Assembly (NCBI GenBank): GCA_021801025.1
Contig: JAJYYK010000008.1
Coordinates: 1-64,000, forward strand
Direction: 5' to 3'
DNA from: Pseudomonadota bacterium
Lineage (GTDB): Bacteria > Pseudomonadota > Gammaproteobacteria > Burkholderiales > Sulfuriferulaceae
Length of the DNA: 64,000 nt
This document shows positions 57,706 through 64,000 of this stretch, in pieces. The notes below the pieces were generated by a model, which made no database searches, was not told the DNA's origin, and saw only the letters and a program-made list of their open reading frames with translations. A program made the translations under genes and the position numbers. Positions within the stretch are counted from its first letter, which is position 1; the number at the start of each line of letters is the position of its first letter.

Positions 57706-58062
57706 TTATGTCATTAAACTGGTCATTAATTCAACATTCGCCAGCAGCAATTCGTCGCCGCTGATGAGTTGCGTATGGTAATCCCCACAGACCCCGCACA
57801 GCAAACGGTTGGCGGTCGCTTCAGTATCGGCGCCGCAAGTTTGGCAGTGTACCCGTAGCGGCTGCGACTCAATTACCAGTTGCGCAGAGGCGGCCAGCGT
57901 ACCGGCTGCTGCCAGCGGAAATGCGCTGACCAGTAACGCAGGTTCCACACCGGACAGAGGGCCAATATGCAGCGTGATCATCAATACTTCACGCGCTGAA
58001 TTTTCTTGCGCAATCTCAATGACCTGGATGACCAGTGCTTGACATACCGACAGTTCATGCAC
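57706..58062 (-). CDS. hypA: Hydrogenase nickel-insertion protein HypA
   Basis: A 118-residue metallochaperone. Met-His-Glu at the N-terminus (MHELSVCQALV) binds Ni, and the zinc site has two CxxC pairs (VHCQTCGADTEA and LLCGVCGDYHTQ). The start overlaps the hypC stop by eight bases. Confidence 0.95.
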   Translation of the reverse strand: MHELSVCQALVIQVIEIAQENSAREVLMITLHIGPLSGVEPALLVSAFPLAAAGTLAASAQLVIESQPLRVHCQTCGADTEATANRLLCGVCGDYHTQLISGDELLLANVELMTSLMT

Positions 58063-58297
58063 GATGGGTGTCCGACTCGATAGCCAGCATTTCGTCGTAA
58101 AGTTCCCAGGAGCTTTGCGCTTCGGCTTCGCTCATGATCTGGATCGCATAACCTACATGTACCATCACGTAATCACCCACGGCAGGCATTTCGTCCTGCA
58201 ACAGGAAAAGATTGACCTCGCGTGCTACGCCTTTGGCAGACGCTTGCGCGACAAAACCATCAATGACGGTAATTTGCATGGGTATGGCCAGACACAT
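58055..58297 (-). CDS. hypC: Hydrogenase assembly chaperone HypC
   Basis: An 80-residue OB-fold chaperone that binds HypD and the large-subunit precursor. The N-terminal Met-Cys (MCLAIPMQI) is essential and conserved; GVAREVNLFLLQDEMPAVGD and YVMVHVGYAI follow. The start at 58297 follows a GAGGTG ribosome-binding site. First gene of the maturation operon. The 219-bp gap to the divergent protease gene contains the tract at 58383-58454. Confidence 0.94.
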   Translation of the reverse strand: MCLAIPMQITVIDGFVAQASAKGVAREVNLFLLQDEMPAVGDYVMVHVGYAIQIMSEAEAQSSWELYDEMLAIESDTHRA

Positions 58298-58382
58298 GAC
58301 GCACCTCGCTGAATTCCAGATACGAGTAGTATAAACCCGGATTGGCATTCTGCCATGCCGATATTTTTTCAGCTTGAATACC

Positions 58383-58454
58383 ATACTAATTCAGTGGGTT
58401 GTTATTTAAACACAGTGTGCTAGTATTAATTTAAGGTGGGTGTGGTAGTATTAA
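58383..58454. promoter_or_regulatory. Repeated TAGTAT motifs between the two hydrogenase operons
   Basis: TGTGCTAGTATTAA (58416-58429) and TGTGGTAGTATTAA (58441-58454) are near-identical direct repeats 25 bp apart, differing in one base. A third related half-site on the other strand (ATACTAAT at 58383-58390) lies 33 bp to the left. They fill the divergent hypC/protease promoter region and may bind a regulator of both operons. Confidence 0.45.
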
Positions 58455-58516
58455 CCCTGTTAGAAATGTGAGTAATATTCCAAGTTTGATTGTTAGATTA
58501 TCCTGGTATAATTTTC

Positions 58517-58984
58517 ATGACTACTCTGGTGCTCGGTATCGGCAATACCCTACTCTGCGACGAAGGCGTAGGCGTGCACACGGTACGTGCACTGGTGCAA
58601 AATCATTCCCATCTGGCTGACGTTGAATTTATGGACGGCGGCACGCTCAGTTTTTCCCTTGCTGGCGATGTCGAAGACGCCAGTCAACTTATTGTCATCG
58701 ATGCCGCCGAACTGGACAGCCCTCCGGGCACAGTGCGTACTTTTATTGGTGCGGACATGGATCGTTTCCTTGGTGTCAATCGCAAACGCAGCGTACATGA
58801 AGTCAGCTTGCTTGATTTGATGGCTGTTGCACATCTTGCAGGGCACTTGCCGGAACGCCGTGCGCTGATTGGCATACAACCCGATGTTGTGGATTGGGGC
58901 GATGCCCCAACCGCGGCTGTTGCGCAGGCCATTCCCCAAGCCTGCGATCTGACCCTTGAACTGATCGAAGCGTGGCGCACATGA
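58517..58984 (+). CDS. Hydrogenase maturation protease (HupD/HyaD-like)
   Basis: Cleaves the C-terminal peptide of the NiFe large subunit after Ni insertion. The 155-residue protein has LGIGNTLLCDEGVGVHTVRAL, VEFMDGGTL, the Ni-ligand Asp/Glu region and LIVIDAAELDSPPG. The start at 58517 (MTTLVLGIG) is standard. First gene of the structural operon; stop overlaps the next gene (ATGA). Confidence 0.93.
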   Translation: MTTLVLGIGNTLLCDEGVGVHTVRALVQNHSHLADVEFMDGGTLSFSLAGDVEDASQLIVIDAAELDSPPGTVRTFIGADMDRFLGVNRKRSVHEVSLLDLMAVAHLAGHLPERRALIGIQPDVVDWGDAPTAAVAQAIPQACDLTLELIEAWRT

Positions 58985-59406
58985 ACAACTTAACTCATAT
59001 CAATGTCAAAGTAATTAATCCCTTGCCATTCCAGCCAGCCGGTTTGTCTGGCAATGCCGATGCCATTCTGCACGAAATTCTTGCACTACTGGAAGCGTTT
59101 ATAAGCACTGGGCAAAACGGTGCCATAGATCTGCACAGTCTTCCCCTTACCGCTGCTGACCTCGAATTGCTTCGCGCCACACTGGGTGATGGTGAAGTGT
59201 CTGCGCGTATTCATGTCATTGGCAATACCGAGGTGCGCGAGACGACTTATCCCGGTGTGTGGTGGCTGACTTATTACAGTGATGAGGGGAATGTTGTGGC
59301 AGATTTGCTCGAAGTCACCACCGTCCCGGAAATTCTGAAAGCGCCTGCGGAAGATGTACGCGAAGGGCTGGTCCGTTTAGGTGATTTATTGGGAGCAACC
59401 GGGTAA
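58981..59406 (+). CDS. Hydrogenase expression/formation protein, short HupH/HyaF-like
   Basis: A 141-residue protein matching the C-terminal half of HupH/HyaF: IDLHSLPLTAADLELLRATL, GDGEVSARIHVIGNTEV and ETTYPGVWWLTYYSDEGNVV. Full HupH is about twice as long, so this is a single-domain form. It may help the small subunit FeS clusters or protect maturation in oxygen, as proposed for HyaF. It is coupled to the protease gene. Confidence 0.82.
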   Translation: MNNLTHINVKVINPLPFQPAGLSGNADAILHEILALLEAFISTGQNGAIDLHSLPLTAADLELLRATLGDGEVSARIHVIGNTEVRETTYPGVWWLTYYSDEGNVVADLLEVTTVPEILKAPAEDVREGLVRLGDLLGATG

Positions 59407-59459
59407 TGGCGTGAGGTTTTTACCCGAATATTGATCGGCTGGAAAGAAATTTAGTCCGT

Positions 59460-59499
59460 TGGAGTAAGCCATGAATGAATGGAGTAAGCCATGAACGAA
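59460..59499 (+). repeat. 20-bp tandem duplication covering the hynS ribosome-binding site and start
   Basis: The unit starting TGGAGTAAGCCATGAA runs 59460-59479 and again 59480-59499, differing only in the T/C of AATGAA versus AACGAA. Each copy has a GGAG and an ATG. It gives two initiation regions in tandem. Confidence 0.85.
59471..59494 (+). other. Seven-codon leader frame overlapping the hynS start
   Basis: The first ATG of the duplicated unit opens MNEWSKP and ends in TGA at 59492-59494, which overlaps the hynS ATG at 59491 (ATGA). Ribosomes ending here could restart on hynS. The frame exists only because of the 20-bp tandem duplication. Translation is not proven. Confidence 0.4.
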
Positions 59500-60549
59500 C
59501 CTGATACCTTGGGCGCTGGTTTGGCGCATAGCGGCGTGAGTCGCCGTTCCTTTCTCAAATTCTGCACGGTCATGGCCTCACTGATGGCATTGCCGCCGGG
59601 AGCCGCTCAGGCCATGGCTGCTGCACTCAGCCAGGCGAAACGTCAATCCGTTATCTGGTTATCTTTTCAGGAATGCACCGGTTGCGTGGAATCGCTCACC
59701 CGCTCCTTTGATCCAACGCTTGAGCAGATGATCTTCGAAATGATTTCACTGGATTATCAGGAGACGTTGCAAGCGGCTGCCGGCGAAGCTGCCGAGTCGG
59801 CACGCGATGAGGCGATGAAATCTTCTTATGGTAAATATCTGCTGATCGTTGACGGTTCCATTCCGACCAAAGACGGTGGGGTGTATTCCACCGTGGCGGG
59901 TGTTTCCAACCATGACAGACTGATAGATGCCGCCAGGGGTGCAGCGGCCATCGTGGCGGTGGGGACCTGTTCTTCATATGGCGGTATTCCGCACGCAAAC
60001 CCTAATCCAACTGGCGCAGTGTCGGTGTCCGACATCATCAAAGACAAGCCGATTATGAATGTGCCGGGCTGTCCGCCCATTCCTTCGGTTATTGCAGGCA
60101 CGCTGGCTTATTTCGTCACCTACGGGAAATTACCGGAACTGGATCACATCGGACGTCCTAAAGTGTTTTATGCCGACACCATCCATGACCGTTGCTACCG
60201 GCGGCCCTTCTACGATCAGGGCAAATTTGCCAAAACTTTTGACGATGAAGGCGCGCGCAACGGCTGGTGCCTCTATGAACTGGGCTGCAAGGGGCCGACC
60301 ACCTACAATGCCTGTGCTACCATCAAATGGAATGGCGGTGTGAGCTATCCGATTGAATCCGGACACGGTTGTTTGGGTTGTTCCGAACCCAATTTCTGGG
60401 ACAAAGGCAGTTTCTACCGGCCGTTATCGACACCACTTGCAGACAATGCCCATATCATTGCCGCCGGCACACTGGGCGGCATCGCGGCAGGTGCTGTCGC
60501 AGCAGGCCTGTCACGCAAACATCAGACCCATATTGGTGAGGAGAAATAA
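59491..60549 (+). CDS. hynS: [NiFe]-hydrogenase small subunit (HynS type)
   Basis: FeS subunit of the hydrogenase, 352 residues. A twin-arginine signal (SRRSFLKFCTVMASLMALPP) sends the folded heterodimer to the periplasm. Cluster ligands are in SFQECTGCVESLTR, AVGTCSSYGGIP, NVPGCPPIPSV, IHDRCYRR, LYELGCKGPTTYNAC and HGCLGCSEPNFWD. A C-terminal hydrophobic helix (AAGTLGGIAAGAVAAGL) anchors it. Together with isp1/isp2 this points to the Isp-type (group 1e) enzymes. Confidence 0.95.
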   Translation: MNEPDTLGAGLAHSGVSRRSFLKFCTVMASLMALPPGAAQAMAAALSQAKRQSVIWLSFQECTGCVESLTRSFDPTLEQMIFEMISLDYQETLQAAAGEAAESARDEAMKSSYGKYLLIVDGSIPTKDGGVYSTVAGVSNHDRLIDAARGAAAIVAVGTCSSYGGIPHANPNPTGAVSVSDIIKDKPIMNVPGCPPIPSVIAGTLAYFVTYGKLPELDHIGRPKVFYADTIHDRCYRRPFYDQGKFAKTFDDEGARNGWCLYELGCKGPTTYNACATIKWNGGVSYPIESGHGCLGCSEPNFWDKGSFYRPLSTPLADNAHIIAAGTLGGIAAGAVAAGLSRKHQTHIGEEK

Positions 60550-60550
60550 C

Positions 60551-61204
60551 ATGGACTTGCTGCAATTTGCCCGTGGTCCTGCCCTGACGTGGGCCGCTAC
60601 GGTGTTTGTTTTTGGTATCACCTGGCGCCTGGTGGGCATTCTTCTGCTTCAACGCAGTCCTGATTTTTCAGAGGCACGCAACGCCACCAGCTGGCTGGGC
60701 GCCATCAAGTTAATTGTTACCCGATCCTGGCCGCGCCGCGAATTCAGGCAACGTACCCTTTTTGCCCAATCTGTGGGTTATATCTTTCACATTGGATTGG
60801 TGATTATTGTGTTCGGTTTTGCTCCCCATATCCTGTTTTTCAAGGCATTGACCGGGCTTGTTTGGCCTAATTTGCCCAGCGCAGTGATTAATCTGACCAG
60901 CGCCATTACCCTTGCCGCTCTAATTGTCGTACTGGTACGGCGACTCAGCCATCCGGTGCTGCGGCTGTTATCGAATTTCGACGATTATTTCAGCTGGTTG
61001 GTCACCTTTGCACCGGTCGCCACCGGGATGCTGACCGTTGCCCACTTCGGTGCGCGTTACGAAACTTTGCTGGCCATTCACATTTTGTCCGTCGCGCTGC
61101 TGCTGGTGTGGTTTCCTTTTGGCAAGCTGATGCATTCAGCGCTGGTCTTTATTTCGCGCGGTACGACTGGCGCATTGTTTGAACGCAAGGGAGCATCAAT
61201 ATGA
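60551..61204 (+). CDS. isp1: Isp1, membrane cytochrome b-like hydrogenase-associated protein
   Basis: A 217-residue membrane protein with five hydrophobic segments, of the NarI/DsrM-like cytochrome b group. His residues in the membrane (YIFHIGLVII, VAHFGARYETLLAIHILSV) are likely haem ligands. It is found between the hydrogenase subunit genes in Thiocapsa/Allochromatium-type operons and would pass electrons between HynSL and Isp2 or quinone. Starts one base past hynS; overlaps isp2 by four bases. Confidence 0.88.
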   Translation: MDLLQFARGPALTWAATVFVFGITWRLVGILLLQRSPDFSEARNATSWLGAIKLIVTRSWPRREFRQRTLFAQSVGYIFHIGLVIIVFGFAPHILFFKALTGLVWPNLPSAVINLTSAITLAALIVVLVRRLSHPVLRLLSNFDDYFSWLVTFAPVATGMLTVAHFGARYETLLAIHILSVALLLVWFPFGKLMHSALVFISRGTTGALFERKGASI

Positions 61205-62562
61205 GCACGGCAGATATTGACAGCATACACCCTCTGGAACTTGATCAACCCCGCTTTTCGGTAAAAAACCCTGCGGTGCGTTACGATAAGCAAGGTGAAC
61301 TGCCCGATGTACAACGGGTGGAACTGGCGATGCGTGCTTTTGTGAAGGATTTCGGTGCCGTCGCAGCGACTTACCTGGAATCGTGTATTCACTGCGGTAT
61401 GTGTGCAGACGCGTGTCATTTTTATGTTGCCACTGAAGATCCCAAATACACGCCGATCTGGAAACTGGAACCATTCAAGCAGGCTTACAAGCGGGAAGCG
61501 GGGCCATTCGCCGCAATTTATCGGGTGTTGAATCTGAAGAAAAAAGTCACTGTAGAACAGCTCGAAGCATGGCAGGAGCTGATCTATGACAGTTGCACCA
61601 TGTGTGGGCGCTGTACGTTGGTTTGCCCAATGGGCATTGACATCGCCTCGCTGGTTGGGTTGGCGCGTCACGGCATGAATCAGGCTGGACTGGTGCCGCA
61701 TGAGCTTTGGGCGGTGGCGGAACGGGCCCAACGTGAAGGCAGTCCGCTTGGTGCCACACCCAAAGTGTTCAAAGATCGCTGTGAATGGCTCGCCGATGAC
61801 AATCAGGTTGATATCCCTGTGGATAAAGTCCAGGCGGATGTCGTGGCGACCATGTCTTCCATAGAAATCATGAAATACCCGGATTCCATTGTTGCAACGG
61901 CTAAAATCCTCAATCACCTCGGGCTGAACTGGACTTTCCGCAGTGATGGTTATGAAGCCACCAACTTCGGTATGCTCTCCGGCAACAGTGCATGGCAACA
62001 GGAAGCGAGTATGAAGCTGATTCATGCCACCATCGCTGCTGGAGCGAAATTACTGATTTTGCCCGAATGCGGGCATGCCTATGGTGCAATACGCTGGCAG
62101 GGCGCAAATATTTACGGCAAGCCCTTGCCTTTCAGGGTGTTGCATATTTCCGAATTTCTGGCGGAAAATACCCAAAATGGTGCGATAAAAACCAAACCAC
62201 TGGATAAGACGCTGACTTTCCATGACCCTTGCCAGATCTCGCGGCGCGGTGGCGCCATTGAAGCACCGCGTGAGGTGCTCAATGGTTTGGGTGTGGTGCC
62301 GATTGAAATGAAAGATACCAGGGGTTTGAACTGGTGCTGTGGCGGTGGCGGTGGTGTGGTCACCATCCATCGGGCAGACCCGATTCGTTACAAGGCATTC
62401 CAGATCAAAATGAGACAGGTGGATGACACAGGCGCAGAATTGCTGGTTTCCAGTTGCTCCAACTGCCGTCAAACTTTTGATGATGGTCAGGATCACTTTC
62501 ACTGGGACAAAACCATGCTCAGCCTGTTAGAGCTGGTCGCCGACAATCTGGAGGAGAAATGA
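61201..62562 (+). CDS. isp2: Isp2, HdrD-like iron-sulfur protein
   Basis: A 453-residue protein with two [4Fe-4S] motifs (CIHCGMCADACHFYV, CTMCGRCTLVCPMG) followed by two CCG domains. Cys residues are at ILPECGHAYG, FHDPCQISRRGG, LNWCCGGGGGVV and LLVSSCSNCRQTF, as in heterodisulfide reductase HdrD and DsrK. It suggests a thiol/disulfide or quinone partner on the cytoplasmic side. Overlaps hynL (ATGA). Confidence 0.9.
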   Translation: MSTADIDSIHPLELDQPRFSVKNPAVRYDKQGELPDVQRVELAMRAFVKDFGAVAATYLESCIHCGMCADACHFYVATEDPKYTPIWKLEPFKQAYKREAGPFAAIYRVLNLKKKVTVEQLEAWQELIYDSCTMCGRCTLVCPMGIDIASLVGLARHGMNQAGLVPHELWAVAERAQREGSPLGATPKVFKDRCEWLADDNQVDIPVDKVQADVVATMSSIEIMKYPDSIVATAKILNHLGLNWTFRSDGYEATNFGMLSGNSAWQQEASMKLIHATIAAGAKLLILPECGHAYGAIRWQGANIYGKPLPFRVLHISEFLAENTQNGAIKTKPLDKTLTFHDPCQISRRGGAIEAPREVLNGLGVVPIEMKDTRGLNWCCGGGGGVVTIHRADPIRYKAFQIKMRQVDDTGAELLVSSCSNCRQTFDDGQDHFHWDKTMLSLLELVADNLEEK

Positions 62563-64000
62563 ACGCACCCACCACCAATCGAGTTATTGTCGATCCAATT
62601 ACTCGTATCGAAGGACATCTGCGCATTGAGGCAGAAACCGATGCCAATGGCATGATTACCCGCGCTTCCAGTGCTGGCACCATGGTGCGCGGTATTGAGC
62701 TGATTTTGCGCGGCCGCGACCCGCGTGATGCCTGGGCCTTCACCCAGCGTATCTGCGGGGTGTGTACCCTGGTCCATGGCATCGCGTCGGTGCGCGCTGT
62801 GGAAGATGCGCTGAAATATGACATTCCGGCCAACGCACAATTGATTCGTAACTTGATGATCGGCGCGCAGTTTGTGCATGATCACGTCATGCATTTTTAT
62901 CACCTGCATGCACTGGACTGGGTGGATGTCGTTTCTGCACTCAAAGCCGACCCGAAAGCCACTTCTGCGCTGGCACAAAGTATTTCCGGTTATGCCAAAT
63001 CTTCTCCTGGTTATTTTTCTGATGTGCAGAAGAAACTCAAAGGTTTTGTCGAAGGTGGTCAGCTGGGCATTTTTGCCAATGGTTACTGGGGGAATCCTGG
63101 CTACAAATTGCCGCCTGAGGCCAATCTCATGGCTGTCGCGCATTATTTCGACGCACTGACCTGGCAACGTAATGTGGCACAACTGCATGCAATTTTTGGT
63201 GGCAAAAACCCGCATCCCAATTTTTTGGTGGGCGGTGTGCCTTGTGCGATCAGCATTCATCCTGAAGGTCAGGGCGCCAGTTCGGGCACCACTTCGCTGA
63301 ATGTTGAAGGTCTGCAAAAAGTACAAGACATCATTCATCAGATGCGTGATTTTGTCGATCAGGTTTATGTGCCGGATACACTGGCCATTGCGAGCTTCTA
63401 CAAGGACTGGTTCAAACTGGGTGAGGGGACAGGCAATTTCATGACCTATGGCGATTTTCCGGAAAAAGGCATGTCTGACCCCAGCAGTTTTCTGATTCCT
63501 TCCGGTGTGATCCTCAACCGAGATCTGTCTGTCATTCACCCAGTCGATCTGAATGCCGAGGATCAAATTCAGGAATATGTCGCCCATTCATGGTATGACT
63601 ACAGTGTCGGCAAGAATAAGGGCTTGCATCCCTATGTGGGCGAAACCAACCTGGATTACACTGGACCCAAGCCGCCCTATGCCCAACTGGATGTGGACCA
63701 ATCCTATTCATGGATCAAATCTCCGCGCTGGAAAGGGCATGCTGTGGAAGTCGGGCCGCTGGCGCGCGTGTTAATGCTGTATGCCAAAGGACATGCGCAG
63801 ACGAAGGAACTGGTGGGCATGACATTGAAAAAACTTGACCTGCCCGTTACTGCGCTTTATTCCACGCTGGGACGTACTGCCGCACGCACGCTGGAGAGTA
63901 AAATTATCGCCGACAGCATGCAAGGCTGGTATGACAACTTGATCGCTAACATCAAATCCGGTGATGTCAGAACCTTTAATGAAAAATTATGGGAACCTTC
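62559..64000 (+). CDS. hynL: [NiFe]-hydrogenase large subunit (HynL type), cut by the window end
   Basis: Catalytic subunit. The frame is open from 62559 to the edge (480 codons), starting MNAPTTNRVIVDPITRIEGH. The L1 motif RICGVCTLVHG (residues 64-74) gives the first pair of Ni ligands. GMSDPSSFLIPSG and PLARVLMLYAKG are also present. The C-terminal L2 motif (DPCLxC) lies beyond the window. ATG overlaps the isp2 stop, with GAGGAGAA upstream. The hyp operon and protease upstream are the usual maturation set. Confidence 0.95.
   Translation, partial: MNAPTTNRVIVDPITRIEGHLRIEAETDANGMITRASSAGTMVRGIELILRGRDPRDAWAFTQRICGVCTLVHGIASVRAVEDALKYDIPANAQLIRNLMIGAQFVHDHVMHFYHLHALDWVDVVSALKADPKATSALAQSISGYAKSSPGYFSDVQKKLKGFVEGGQLGIFANGYWGNPGYKLPPEANLMAVAHYFDALTWQRNVAQLHAIFGGKNPHPNFLVGGVPCAISIHPEGQGASSGTTSLNVEGLQKVQDIIHQMRDFVDQVYVPDTLAIASFYKDWFKLGEGTGNFMTYGDFPEKGMSDPSSFLIPSGVILNRDLSVIHPVDLNAEDQIQEYVAHSWYDYSVGKNKGLHPYVGETNLDYTGPKPPYAQLDVDQSYSWIKSPRWKGHAVEVGPLARVLMLYAKGHAQTKELVGMTLKKLDLPVTALYSTLGRTAARTLESKIIADSMQGWYDNLIANIKSGDVRTFNEKLWEP

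Noticed and set aside
58340-58362. Sigma-54 promoter upstream of the hydrogenase operons
   Set aside because: TGGCAT and ATGC are present, but the GG-to-GC spacing is off by one base and the site lies far from both starts.
61078-62025. Minus-strand frame of 315 codons over isp1/isp2
   Set aside because: Antisense shadow of Isp2; the plus strand encodes two ferredoxin motifs and CCG domains.
62499-63587. Long minus-strand open frame (362 codons) over hynL
   Set aside because: It is antisense to the clear large-subunit frame, which has RICGVC and full family similarity but no stop before the window end.

Overview
The window looks like chromosomal DNA of a betaproteobacterium, most likely of the Nitrosomonadales/Gallionellales type. 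This rests on gene content and order: ribF-ileS-lspA-ispH, hfq-hflX-hflK-hflC-hisZ-purA, the Aat/Bpt leucyl-transfer pair, succinylase-type DapC/DapD, and an uptake hydrogenase of the HynS-Isp1-Isp2-HynL kind. No 16S rRNA gene is present, so the assignment is an inference. Genes are densely packed, with many ATGA overlaps.

Layout. 0.2-5.5 kb: ispH, lspA, ileS and ribF on the minus strand. 5.7-11.8 kb: an rsx/rnf electron-transport operon, rsxA-B-C-D-G, then a GNAT acetyltransferase gene, then rsxE. 12-16.7 kb: aroC, dapD, dapC, an EamA transporter and a VOC-family gene carrying an in-frame repetitive element. 16.8-24.8 kb: an unusual five-haem cytochrome c fusion, a YehS-like gene, recQ, arfB, an EAL-CBS-GGDEF gene and an unrecognised gene. 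24.8-28.3 kb is an accessory island beside tRNA-Ser(CGA): an IS21-like end, a HipA/HipB module in inverted gene order with two palindromic operators, a degenerate duplicate of the tRNA 3' end, a MazE/MazF module, and two decayed integrase tails.

28.5-44.3 kb is housekeeping: mltF, an ATM1-like ABC exporter, a hexose-6-phosphate mutarotase, an MFS transporter, tRNA-Arg(CCT), a small DUF3149 membrane protein, aat-bpt-thyA, sucC-sucD-nadE, a lipoprotein, psd, a DUF167 gene and a phospholipase-C-like gene. 44.3-52.5 kb: purA, hisZ, hflC, hflK, hflX and hfq on the minus strand, then pgi.

52.5-64 kb is a complete [NiFe]-hydrogenase locus except for its cut right edge. The maturation operon hypC-A-B-D-F-E runs leftward. 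The structural operon (protease, HupH-like, hynS, isp1, isp2, hynL) runs rightward from a shared intergenic region. The hynL reading frame is open to the window end and lacks its C-terminus. Isp1 (membrane cytochrome b) and Isp2 (HdrD-like FeS protein) suggest electron exchange with the quinone pool or a sulfur/thiol partner.

The most unusual items are: (1) a ~129-bp palindromic element inserted in frame in the VOC gene, with a second copy at 22.0-22.2 kb; (2) the tRNA-Ser island with paired integrase/tRNA remnants; (3) the triheme plus TsdA-like cytochrome fusion; (4) a 20-bp tandem duplication of the hynS ribosome-binding/start region that creates a translationally coupled seven-codon leader.
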